Position numbers and translations under genes: made by a program. A stretch of 64,000 bases of DNA from Gemmatimonadota bacterium (GTDB lineage: Bacteria; Gemmatimonadota; Gemmatimonadetes; Gemmatimonadales; Gemmatimonadaceae): the NCBI GenBank assembly GCA_016714015.1, contig JADJNZ010000004.1:636449-700448 (forward strand), written 5' to 3'. The notes beneath the pieces were generated by a model, which was not told the DNA's origin, did not search any database, and saw only the letters and a list, made by a program, of their open reading frames with translations. This document shows positions 24,800-32,603 of this stretch, in pieces; within the stretch, counting starts at the first letter, position 1; each line of letters begins with the position of its first letter.

Positions 24800-26391
24800 C
24801 AGTGGGCCCCTGCGGTGGAACCGGCCGTGGCGCCCGCGACGGTCGCGCCGCGCAGCCCCAGCTGGTCGTAGGAGAGGCCGGCGAAGGCGGGCACCTCGCC
24901 CGCGAGCTTCGCGAAGACCGTCTGCGGCAGGCTGCAGTCGTCGGAGTCCGCCCCGACGGCCGTGGCGAGGTCCGCCAGCGCATACCAGCTCGGCCGCGCC
25001 ATCCCCGGCGCCGCCTTCGCCTGCAGGAACCGCTGCACCCGTCCGCGGAGGTTGGTGAAGGTCCCCTCTTCCTCCGCGACGTTCGCGATCGGCAGCACCA
25101 CCGCCGGCGTGCCGACGGTCATGGGGAGCACCGTCCCAACCACGATCACCGCGCTCGCCTTCGCCACCGCCTTCGCATCCATCCCGTCCAGCGCATCGTC
25201 CGCGAGCACGAGCACATCGCCGTCCTTGAGCCCGGCGAGCACATCGGCATCGCGCCGCGCGAAGCCGAGCAGCTCGGCCCCGTTCACGTTCGGCGCGCGG
25301 TCCGCGCGGAGCGAGAGATCCTTCACCCCCGGCAGCGGCGCCTCAGGCCCGGTGGCGCAGCGGAACACGCCCTCGCCCCCGGTCGCCTTGATGATGCGAC
25401 GCAGGAGGAACAGGGCCTCGTTGGAAAGCTTGGGGCTCGCCACGACATACGCGCGCCTCCCCTTCATCCTTGAGCCTACTTCCCTCAAGGCTACCTCCCA
25501 ATCCACCGGCTTGAGCTCATCGTGCACGCGGATCTGGGGCACTTCGATCCGGTCAGCACGACTCATCCAGCGATAGTCGAGTCGTCCCGCATCGCAGAGA
25601 TAGAACTTGTTCACGTCGTCGTTCGACCGCGGCTTCATGCGCACCACGACGTTGTCGCGCGTCTCGAGCACGCTGTTGCACCCCTGCGAGCAGCCGGTGC
25701 ACACCGACGCCGTGCGATCGAGCTCCCACGCGCGCGCCTTGTTCAGGAAGTCCTTCGAGACCAGCGCGCCCACGGGGCAAAGGTCGATCACGTTCGCCGC
25801 CCACGGCTGCACCAGGTCGGCGTCCGGCGCCTTCGAGATCATCGCCCGGTCGCCGCGCTCGCTCACGCAGAGCACCGGCTCGTGGTGCACGTCGTCCATG
25901 AACCGCACGCAGCGCGTGCAGAGGATGCAGCGGTTGGTGACGTACAGGACGTCGCCGCCGAAGTCCTCCACCGGGTTGAAGCGCTTCGGCTCCTGGTACC
26001 GCGAGTCCGCGCGCCCTTCCTGGAAGGTGTAGTCCTGCAGCTCGCACTCCCCGGCCTGGTCGCAGATCGGGCAGTCGAGCGGATGATTGATGAGCAGCAG
26101 CTCCAGCACGCCCTTGCGCGCCTCGAGCGCCTTCTCGGAGTAGACATGCACCACCTGCCCCTCGCCCACCGCCGTGGCGCAGGACGGGGCCAGCTTCGGC
26201 ATCTTCTCCACCTCGACGAGGCACATGCGGCACACGCCGGCGACCGGGAGCCCCGGGTGATAGCAGTAGTGGGGAATGAGCACCCCCGCATGCTTCGCCG
26301 CCTCGAGGATCGTGGTGCCCTCCGGCACCGAGACTCCACGCCCCTCGATGACGAGGTTCACCATCTTTCCCCCTTCATCCTTCAGCGTCAT
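24799..26391 (-). CDS. nuoG: NADH-quinone oxidoreductase subunit G
   Basis: Iron-sulfur subunit of the peripheral arm. The [2Fe-2S] ligands are in HYCYHPGLPVAGVCRMC, then CPICDQAGECELQDY, NRCILCTRCVRF and the N7-type CTGCSQGC with a fourth Cys exactly 27 residues later (FYLC). At 530 residues it is much shorter than E. coli NuoG (about 900), and the C-terminal molybdopterin-like domain is reduced. ATG 26391 overlaps the nuoF TGA. An internal ATG at 26364 (MVNLVIEGRGVSVPEGT) matches family N-termini better, and the nine extra residues come from repeat A. Confidence 0.95.
   Translation of the reverse strand: MTLKDEGGKMVNLVIEGRGVSVPEGTTILEAAKHAGVLIPHYCYHPGLPVAGVCRMCLVEVEKMPKLAPSCATAVGEGQVVHVYSEKALEARKGVLELLLINHPLDCPICDQAGECELQDYTFQEGRADSRYQEPKRFNPVEDFGGDVLYVTNRCILCTRCVRFMDDVHHEPVLCVSERGDRAMISKAPDADLVQPWAANVIDLCPVGALVSKDFLNKARAWELDRTASVCTGCSQGCNSVLETRDNVVVRMKPRSNDDVNKFYLCDAGRLDYRWMSRADRIEVPQIRVHDELKPVDWEVALREVGSRMKGRRAYVVASPKLSNEALFLLRRIIKATGGEGVFRCATGPEAPLPGVKDLSLRADRAPNVNGAELLGFARRDADVLAGLKDGDVLVLADDALDGMDAKAVAKASAVIVVGTVLPMTVGTPAVVLPIANVAEEEGTFTNLRGRVQRFLQAKAAPGMARPSWYALADLATAVGADSDDCSLPQTVFAKLAGEVPAFAGLSYDQLGLRGATVAGATAGSTAGAH
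25464..25482 (-). repeat. Dispersed repeat A, partial copy 7 (inside nuoG)
   Basis: CCCTTCATCCTTGAGCCTA, translated in NuoG as VGSRMKGR. Only about half of the repeat is preserved. Confidence 0.45.
26368..26390 (-). repeat. Dispersed repeat A, copy 8 (nuoF-nuoG junction)
   Basis: CCCCCTTCATCCTTCAGCGT at the gene boundary; it gives NuoG the leader MTLKDEGGK if the upstream ATG is used. Confidence 0.6.
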
Positions 26392-27704
26392 CGAGCCCCC
26401 GCCATCGCCACGGTGGAAGATCGGCGTCCCTTTATCAATGCTTCAAACTCCCCGCGGAACTTCTTGATCCCGCTCACCACCGGCGCACCGCAGGAGTCAG
26501 AAAGCACACAAATCGTCTTGCCGGTCATGGACTCGGAGAGCTCGAAGATCGTATCGAGATCCTCGAACGTCCCCTGACCCGCCACGATCCGCTCCAGGAT
26601 CTTCGTCATCCACGCCGTCCCTTCACGGCACTGCGTGCACTGCGCACAGCTCTCGTGCGCGTAGAACCGCGCCAGCCGCGCCAACTGCCTCGGCATCGAT
26701 TGCGCATCGTCGAAGATGATCACGCCGCCGGACCCCAGCATCGTCCCGACTTCCATGAACCCTTCGTAGTCCATCTTCACCTGCTCGGCTTCCTCGATCG
26801 TGATCACCGGCACCGAACTCCCGCCGGGGATGAGCGCCTTGAACTTCCGGCCCGCCGGCGGTCCGCCGCACAGGTCGTACAGGAACTCCTTGAACGAGAA
26901 GCCCATCACCACTTCGTAGTTGCCCGGCTTCGCCACGTTGCCGCACACCGAGAAGAGCTTCGACCCCATGCTCTTCGGGCTCGACAGGCACATCGCCTTG
27001 TACCACTCGGCGCCGTTGTTCATGATGTGCGGCACCGCCGCCAGCGTCTCGACGTTGTTGATCGTCGTCGGCATGCCGAAGAGCCCCGCGACGGCCGGGA
27101 ACGGCGGCTTGATCCGCGGGTTCCCGCGCTTCCCTTCGATCGAGTTCATCAGGGCCGTCTCTTCGCCGCAGATGTACGCGCCGGCGCCCTTGTGCACCCA
27201 GATCTCCACGTCCTTCCCCGAGCCCATCGCGTTCTTCCCGATGATCCCGGCCGCCCGCGCCTCGGCGAGCGCCTTCTCCATCACCTGGATCGGCTCCGAG
27301 AACTCGCCGCGGATGTAGATGTAGGCCTTCGTCGCGCCGATCGCGTACGCCCCGATCGCCACCCCCTCGATGAGGGCGTGCGGCGTCCAGCGCATGATCT
27401 CCCGGTCCTTGAACGTCCCCGGCTCCGACTCGTCGGCGTTGCAGCAGAGGTAATGCTGCTTCCCGTCGCCCGGCTTCATGAACGACCACTTGAGCCCGGT
27501 CGGGAACCCCGCCCCGCCGCGCCCACGCAGCCCCGAAGCCTTCACGATGTCGACGATGGCCGTCGGCTCCATATGGAGCGCCTGCGCGAGCGCCTTGTAC
27601 CCGCCACGCGCCTTCCACCCATCAAGCGTCCGCGCTTCGGGGTCGCCGAAGTGCTTGCTGAGGATCGGAGTCTCGCGAGGGTGCGACTTATGGGGATAAC
27701 CCAT
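26388..27704 (-). CDS. nuoF: NADH-quinone oxidoreductase subunit F
   Basis: NADH- and FMN-binding subunit of complex I. It has 438 residues. GLRGRGGAGFPTGLKWSFM is the nucleotide-binding loop, AYICGEETALMNSIEGKRG binds flavin, and ESCAQCTQCREGTAWM supplies three ligands of cluster N3. It is separated from nuoE by 121 bp holding a repeat B copy. The start ATG 27704 has no clear ribosome-binding site. Confidence 0.97.
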   Translation of the reverse strand: MGYPHKSHPRETPILSKHFGDPEARTLDGWKARGGYKALAQALHMEPTAIVDIVKASGLRGRGGAGFPTGLKWSFMKPGDGKQHYLCCNADESEPGTFKDREIMRWTPHALIEGVAIGAYAIGATKAYIYIRGEFSEPIQVMEKALAEARAAGIIGKNAMGSGKDVEIWVHKGAGAYICGEETALMNSIEGKRGNPRIKPPFPAVAGLFGMPTTINNVETLAAVPHIMNNGAEWYKAMCLSSPKSMGSKLFSVCGNVAKPGNYEVVMGFSFKEFLYDLCGGPPAGRKFKALIPGGSSVPVITIEEAEQVKMDYEGFMEVGTMLGSGGVIIFDDAQSMPRQLARLARFYAHESCAQCTQCREGTAWMTKILERIVAGQGTFEDLDTIFELSESMTGKTICVLSDSCGAPVVSGIKKFRGEFEALIKGRRSSTVAMAGAR

Positions 27705-27753
27705 GGGAATGCTCTTGGGACTGGCTGTGATTGCTGCTGAGCAGGGAGGAAGG

Positions 27754-27779
27754 CTCAGAGGCCACAGAGGACAAGAGAA
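27754..27779 (-). repeat. Dispersed repeat B, partial copy 3
   Basis: CTCAGAGGCCACAGAGGACA-type sequence between nuoE and nuoF. This is the only sizeable gap in the otherwise overlapping first half of the operon. Confidence 0.6.
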
Positions 27780-27825
27780 CCGGGCAGCCCTGTTGGAAAG
27801 GCATCGCCGGTCCGCCTTTCGCCCC

Positions 27826-28392
27826 TTATCCCTCTGCCTTGATCGCCTTTAACGAGTCCGCCAGTATCTCCGGCACTTTTGCCGGCGTCACATTCTCGAC
27901 ATAGTCCTCATTGATCTGCACCGGCGTCGCGAACCCGCACGCCCCGAGGCACTCGACCTCGATCACCGTGTACTTCCCATCCGGCGACGTCAGCCCCAGC
28001 TCCCGGCACCCCGTGAGCTCGAGGAACGCCTTCACCACGTCATCGGCCCCGGCACAGAGGCAGGGCGACGTCGTGCACACCTGGATGAAGTTCCGCCCCA
28101 CCGGATGCTGGTGGTACATCGTGTAGAAGGTGACGACGCCCTTCACGTACGCCGCCGTACACCCTAGCTGTTCTCCTACTTCCTTCATCGAGTCTTCAGA
28201 GATCCACCCCCGCTCCTGCTGGATCATCCAAAGGGCCGGCAACAAGGCCGCCCGCTTCTCGGGATACCGCGAGATGATGTCATCCAGCTCCTTGCGCCGC
28301 GCCGACCCGGCCGTGAACACCGGCTCGTACGGCTCATGCCCATGCGAAGGAGCGGCGTGCCCGTGCCCGGGCGCCGAAGGTCCGTGGCTCAC
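27826..28392 (-). CDS. nuoE: NADH-quinone oxidoreductase subunit E
   Basis: Thioredoxin-like [2Fe-2S] subunit (cluster N1a). It has 188 residues. The ligands are seen in CTTSPCLCAGAD and ECLGACGFATPVQIN. The first 20 residues form a His/Pro/Gly-rich leader with four His in GHGHAAPSHGHEP. It starts at GTG 28392, overlapping the nuoD stop as GTGA. The C-terminal KAIKAEG resembles the tails generated by repeat A. Confidence 0.95.
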   Translation of the reverse strand: MSHGPSAPGHGHAAPSHGHEPYEPVFTAGSARRKELDDIISRYPEKRAALLPALWMIQQERGWISEDSMKEVGEQLGCTAAYVKGVVTFYTMYHQHPVGRNFIQVCTTSPCLCAGADDVVKAFLELTGCRELGLTSPDGKYTVIEVECLGACGFATPVQINEDYVENVTPAKVPEILADSLKAIKAEG

Positions 28393-29624
28393 CGGTCGAT
28401 CTCTCCCATGACGATGTCGATGGAGGCGTTGATCGCGATGACGTCGGAGAGCAGGTGCCCCTCCACCATCTTCGGGATCGCCGAGAGGTTCACATAGCTC
28501 GGCGGCCGGATGCGCCAGCGCACCGGCTTCGACGTCCCGTCCGAGACGAAGTAGTAGCCCTTCTCCCCCTTCGGCGACTCGATCGGCACGTACGTCTCGC
28601 CGATCGGCGGCCGGGGGCCTTCCATGACGAGCTTGAAGTGATGGATCATGCTCTCCATCTCGCTCGTCGCCTTGTGCTTGTGCGGCAGGATCACGCGCGG
28701 GTCGTCCACGTTCACCGGCCCGTCCGGCAGCCGCTTCACCGCCTGCTCCAGGATGCGCACCGACTGCTTGAGCTCCTCCGAGCGCACCAGGAAGCGGTCA
28801 TAGACGTCGCCGTTCGTCCCCACCGGCACGTCGAAGTCGTAGGTCTCGTAGTCGAGGTACGGGAAGTCCTTGCGGACGTCGTACGCCACGCCCGAGGCGC
28901 GGAGCATCGGACCCGAGAGGCCGTAGTTCAGCGCCTCCTGCGGCGACATCACGCCCAGGCCCACCGTGCGCCCCACCCAGATCGCGTTGCGCGTGAGCAT
29001 CCGATCGACCTGGTCCAGCGTCTTGGGGAAGCGCTCCAGGAAGCCCTTGAGCCCGTCCACCCAGCCGTCCGGCACGTCGGCGATCATGCCGCCCACGCGG
29101 GTGCCGCTCGTCGTGAGCCGCGCGCCCGTCCACCCTTCGAGCAGCTTGTAGACGTTCTCGCGCTCCTGGAAGCTCCACAGGAAGGGCGTGAACGCGCCGA
29201 TGTCGATGCAGGTCGTCCCCAGCCAGACCAGGTGCGAGATGATGCGCGACAGCTCCATCGCGATCACCCGCAGGACCGTGCACCGCTCCGTGATCTCGAT
29301 CCCGAAGAGCCGCTCGGCGCCCAGCACGAAGGCGACGTTGTTGCCCATCGAGTTGAGGTAGTCCTCGCGGTCCGTCCACGGGATGATCTGGTTGTACTGC
29401 CGGTACTCGCCGATCTTCTCGAAGCCGCAGTGCAGGTAGCCCACGTGCGGGATGCAGCGGACCACCGTCTCGCCATCGAGCTCCAGCACCAGCCGGAGCA
29501 CGCCGTGCGTCGCCGGGTGCTGCGGGCCGATGTTGATGAGCATGTGCTCGCCTTCGAGCTCCGGCCCGAAGGCCTCCTCGGGCGTGCGGTGCTTGATCTC
29601 CATCTCCACCATGCGGGTGGCCAT
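28389..29624 (-). CDS. nuoD: NADH-quinone oxidoreductase subunit D
   Basis: Quinone-binding 49-kDa-type subunit. From ATG 29624 it has 411 residues. INIGPQHPATHGVLRLVLEL and PHVGYLHCGFEKIGEYRQYN are the conserved quinone-pocket segments, and ELSRIISHLVWLGTTCIDIG follows. The long open frame upstream is nuoC in another phase; the start next to the nuoC stop is therefore preferred. Confidence 0.96.
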   Translation of the reverse strand: MATRMVEMEIKHRTPEEAFGPELEGEHMLINIGPQHPATHGVLRLVLELDGETVVRCIPHVGYLHCGFEKIGEYRQYNQIIPWTDREDYLNSMGNNVAFVLGAERLFGIEITERCTVLRVIAMELSRIISHLVWLGTTCIDIGAFTPFLWSFQERENVYKLLEGWTGARLTTSGTRVGGMIADVPDGWVDGLKGFLERFPKTLDQVDRMLTRNAIWVGRTVGLGVMSPQEALNYGLSGPMLRASGVAYDVRKDFPYLDYETYDFDVPVGTNGDVYDRFLVRSEELKQSVRILEQAVKRLPDGPVNVDDPRVILPHKHKATSEMESMIHHFKLVMEGPRPPIGETYVPIESPKGEKGYYFVSDGTSKPVRWRIRPPSYVNLSAIPKMVEGHLLSDVIAINASIDIVMGEIDR

Positions 29625-29626
29625 CG

Positions 29627-30346
29627 CTATTCCCCCACCTTCTCGCCGCCGGCGAGCCGCTTGCGCATGTCCGCCGGGAGGTGACCGAACGCCTCGGCCA
29701 CGCTGAGTTCTTCCATGGAGTACTTCGCCTCGGGGTCCTGGCTGAGCGCGTTCTTGAGCTGCTCCGAGCGCGAGAACCGGCCGCGCAGCGGGAAATCCTT
29801 CCGGAGGGGGAACCCTTCCTTGTACTGCTCCCAGAGCAGGATCCGGCGCAGGTCCGGGTGCCCCGCGAAGGTGATGCCGAACATGTCGTAGCACTCGCGC
29901 TCGAGCCAATCCGCGCCCTTCCACACCGGCCACACCGACGGCACTTCGAGCGGCGTCTTCCCGTCCTTCGGGATCTCCGCCTTGAGGCGCAGGAAGCGCC
30001 GGTACTTGATGGAGCGGATGTGCCAGACCACTTCGATGGGACGCACGTGGTCGCGATACTCGACCGCAGTGACGTCCGAGAGGTACTCGTAGGACTGCGA
30101 CGGGTCCGACTGCAGCCAGGCGCAGATCTCCCCGACCTTCGTCCGCTCGACGAACACGGTGGTCTCCCCCCACCCCACTTCGGAGCGCCCGATGGCTCCG
30201 CCGAACTTCGCTCGCAAGGCCGCGACGGAAGGGTTGGCCGGACCGCCTTTGTAGGCCACTTTCTTCGGCGTCACCGGCTGATCCCCGCCCGGCATGACGA
30301 TCTCGAACGTAGGCTCCGACAGAGCCTTCATCCTTTCTCCACTCAT
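29627..30346 (-). CDS. nuoC: NADH-quinone oxidoreductase subunit C
   Basis: 30-kDa-type peripheral subunit. It has 239 residues; WKGADWLERECYDMFGITF followed by HPDLRRILLWEQYKEGFPLR is the family signature. ATG 30346 overlaps the nuoB TGA. A second Met follows five residues later (MKALSEPTF). The first codons resemble repeat A. Confidence 0.95.
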   Translation of the reverse strand: MSGERMKALSEPTFEIVMPGGDQPVTPKKVAYKGGPANPSVAALRAKFGGAIGRSEVGWGETTVFVERTKVGEICAWLQSDPSQSYEYLSDVTAVEYRDHVRPIEVVWHIRSIKYRRFLRLKAEIPKDGKTPLEVPSVWPVWKGADWLERECYDMFGITFAGHPDLRRILLWEQYKEGFPLRKDFPLRGRFSRSEQLKNALSQDPEAKYSMEELSVAEAFGHLPADMRKRLAGGEKVGE

Positions 30347-30990
30347 GGCGTCGACCGCGTCTGATGCACGGAGTTACCGAAGGGCTCAGAGAGCTCGTCG
30401 ATCCTCGACGGCGGGATGTAGAGCTGCGACGTGGGGTCCGGCATCAGCTCGTCACGGATGGCTTCGTTGCCCATGCGCTCTTCCCTGACCTTCTTCTGCA
30501 GCATCATGATGCCGTAGATGAGGCCTTCCGGGCGCGGCGGGCATCCCGGGACGTAGACGTCCACCGGGATGATCGTGTCGATCCCCTGCACCACCGCGTA
30601 GGAGTCGAACATGCCGCCCGAGGAGGCGCAGGCGCCCATGGAGATGACCCACTTGGGCTGCGGCATCTGCTGGTAGATGCGGCGGATGACCGGGGCGAGC
30701 TTGAACGGGACGCGGCCGGCGCAGATGAGGACGTCCGACTGGCGCGGCGAGAAGGACATGCGCTCCATGCCGAAGCGCGCGAGGTCGAAGTGGGAGGCCG
30801 CCGAGGCCATGAACTCGATGGCGCAGCAGGCGGTGCCGAAGGGCATGGGCCAGAGGGAGTTGGCGCGTCCCCAGTTGACCACGAAGTCGAGCGACGTGGT
30901 GACGAAGGGCTGGTCGCCTGCGGCGTCGTACTCGTACTTGAGCTTGCCGTCGGGATTGGACCCCGAGGCCATCCACTGCTTCAATCCCAT
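30343..30990 (-). CDS. nuoB: NADH-quinone oxidoreductase subunit B
   Basis: Holds cluster N2, the last iron-sulfur centre before quinone. It has 215 residues. The ligands are the tandem Cys in FGTACCAIEFM, Cys in ISMGACASSGGMF and Cys in VPGCPPRPEGLIYG. It overlaps nuoA by 10 bases and nuoC by 4. Confidence 0.97.
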   Translation of the reverse strand: MGLKQWMASGSNPDGKLKYEYDAAGDQPFVTTSLDFVVNWGRANSLWPMPFGTACCAIEFMASAASHFDLARFGMERMSFSPRQSDVLICAGRVPFKLAPVIRRIYQQMPQPKWVISMGACASSGGMFDSYAVVQGIDTIIPVDVYVPGCPPRPEGLIYGIMMLQKKVREERMGNEAIRDELMPDPTSQLYIPPSRIDELSEPFGNSVHQTRSTP

Positions 30991-31385
30991 TGGAGGGCTC
31001 CCTTCTTCCAGATGTAGACGTAGCCGGCGAGGAGGATGGTCATGAAGACCAGCATCTCGCCGAGGCCGAAGAACGAGATGGAGCCTGCCGGGCAGGCGCC
31101 GCCCACGAGGGCCACCGAGCAGGAGAGTTGGCGGAAGTAGGCGCCCCAGGGGATCATGAACACCGTCTCGATGTCGAAGACGATGAAGAGCATGGCCACC
31201 ATGTAGAACTTCACGGAGAACCGTTCCCGCGCGTCGTTGATGACGGGGATGCCGGACTCGTAGGGCTGCTGCTTGACCGGGGTCGGGCGGCTGCGCGTGA
31301 TGAGGTGCGCGAGGCCGAGGATGAGGACCGCGTTGACGGCGACGAAGCCGACGAGGAGCAGGACGGGCAGGTACGTCCGTTCCAT
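30981..31385 (-). CDS. nuoA: NADH-quinone oxidoreductase subunit A
   Basis: Small membrane subunit of 134 residues with three helices; YESGIPVINDARERFSVKFY and MLFIVFDIETVFMIPWG are diagnostic. It is the first gene of the operon. I chose ATG 31385 (MERTYLPVLLLVG) because the first helix follows at once; the open frame upstream is Pro-rich intergenic sequence. Confidence 0.94.
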   Translation of the reverse strand: MERTYLPVLLLVGFVAVNAVLILGLAHLITRSRPTPVKQQPYESGIPVINDARERFSVKFYMVAMLFIVFDIETVFMIPWGAYFRQLSCSVALVGGACPAGSISFFGLGEMLVFMTILLAGYVYIWKKGALQWD

Positions 31386-31410
31386 AGGGGGGGAGAGCGG
31401 GCGTTGGGGT

Positions 31411-31428
31411 TCGTGAATTATTTCACGA
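31411..31428 (-). promoter_or_regulatory. Candidate Rex operator in the nuo promoter region
   Basis: Perfect palindrome TCGTGAA-N4-TTCACGA with an A/T-only spacer, 26 bp upstream of the nuoA start. Its core GTGAA-N4-TTCAC equals the core of Rex (NADH/NAD+ sensing repressor) operators such as TGTGAA-N4-TTCACA, and Rex is known to control nuo in Streptomyces. No rex gene lies in this window. Confidence 0.5.
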
Positions 31429-31625
31429 GCTTCATACTTTCGGGTGGGAAAGTAGCCGCGGGGGGTGCGGGAGGCAACCCAAGTTGAAGCGGGTGAAGGG
31501 GATGGGTGGAAAATCCCGAGCGGTGGGTTCGGAATGCCCCGGGACTGATTGACGGGGGGAGGTCGCGGGGCGAGGATTAGCCCAGTATCGGCAGGCAGTT
31601 CCCCACCCCACACCCCAAAGGGCAC

Positions 31626-32402
31626 GTGTCAATCAAGAACGACCGCTGGATCACGGAGATGGCGACGAAGCACGGGATGATCGAGCCGTTCGAGTCGTCG
31701 CAGCAGCGCGACGGGGTGGTGTCCTATGGCGTGTCGGCGTACGGGTACGACATGCGGGTGGCGCCGGAGTACAAGATCTTCACGAATGTGCTGAGCTCGA
31801 TCGTGGATCCGAAGCATTTCGATCCGAAGAGCTTCGTGGAGTTCGAGGGGCCGGTTTGCATCGTGCCGCCGAACTCGTTCGCGCTCGCGCGGTCCGTTGA
31901 GTACTTCCGGATTCCGCGGAATGTCATGACGATCACGGTCGGGAAGTCGACGTATGCGCGGTGCGGGATCATTACGAACGTGACGCCCTTTGAGCCCGAG
32001 TGGGAAGGTTACGTCACGCTCGAGATCTCGAATACCACTCCCCTGCCGGCCAAGATCTATTCGAATGAAGGGATTGCGCAGGTGCTCTTCTTCGAGGGGG
32101 ATGAGGGGCCGCTGGTTTCCTACCGCGACAAGAAGGGGAAGTATCAGGGGCACAGACTGCCTCGAGCGCGAAAAGACTGTCCTCGATCTTTGAGCGTGCG
32201 GCCGCAGCGATTGCTGCGATGTCGCCGGAGCATAGAATCCAGGCTCGATCTCCAGCACGCAACCGGGCGAAGGCATGCGCGAAGAGGTCCTGTTCTCCGC
32301 GGTCGAGTCCTACGGCGGCTGGATCGGCTAGCAGATACTCCGCGCGTTCAGCCTCTGCGACTCGATGAACGGCGTCGAGTCGTGAAAGGTCAGAGTCTGT
32401 GA
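31626..32402 (+). CDS. dcd: dCTP deaminase, 3' end replaced at the island junction
   Basis: Converts dCTP to dUTP. From GTG 31626 (SIKNDRWITEMA) the family sequence is clear: YGVSAYGYDMRVAPEYKIF, VGKSTYARCGIITNVTPFEP and TLEISNTTPLPAKIYSNEGI. Homology stops after SYRDKKGKYQG (about 32,150), where relatives end within roughly 8-15 residues. The frame instead continues for some 80 residues antisense to the PIN gene. The C-terminal tail of Dcd is therefore lost and replaced, marking the left edge of the accessory island. Activity is uncertain, since the tail helps form the trimer active site. Confidence 0.88.
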   Translation: MSIKNDRWITEMATKHGMIEPFESSQQRDGVVSYGVSAYGYDMRVAPEYKIFTNVLSSIVDPKHFDPKSFVEFEGPVCIVPPNSFALARSVEYFRIPRNVMTITVGKSTYARCGIITNVTPFEPEWEGYVTLEISNTTPLPAKIYSNEGIAQVLFFEGDEGPLVSYRDKKGKYQGHRLPRARKDCPRSLSVRPQRLLRCRRSIESRLDLQHATGRRHARRGPVLRGRVLRRLDRLADTPRVQPLRLDERRRVVKGQSL

Positions 32403-32583
32403 CGACAACATACCCCGAGGCTCCGGAATCGCCCCGCAGAGACTCCGCTCGACACTCCTCCACCGTCTGCACGAGCAATGCGCCTGACAGAGCGTTCCAG
32501 GTGCCTGTTCGCACTGCTTCTATGATGACGTTCGTATCGACGAGCACAACGGTTCTGCTCAGCGGAATGTCGTCAATCAGCAA
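32014..32583 (-). CDS. PIN-domain ribonuclease, C-terminus altered at the island junction
   Basis: Starts MLIDDIPLSRTVVLVDTNVI. PIN acidic residues are visible: Asp in VDTNVI, Glu in TVEECRAE, Glu/Asp in DRGEQDLFAH and Asp in CSGDIAAI. Up to about 32,155 this is a plausible PIN core of about 145 residues. The remaining ~45 codons are antisense to dcd, so the natural C-terminus was lost or never included. It lies 20 bases after the ImmA-like gene, probably as the toxin or effector of that regulator. Confidence 0.7.
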   Translation of the reverse strand: MLIDDIPLSRTVVLVDTNVIIEAVRTGTWNALSGALLVQTVEECRAESLRGDSGASGYVVVTDSDLSRLDAVHRVAEAERAEYLLADPAAVGLDRGEQDLFAHAFARLRAGDRAWILCSGDIAAIAAAARSKIEDSLFALEAVCAPDTSPSCRGRKPAAPHPPRRRAPAQSLHSNRSWPAGEWYSRSRA

Positions 32584-32603
32584 AGCTCTCTCCGTACTTT
32601 CGC

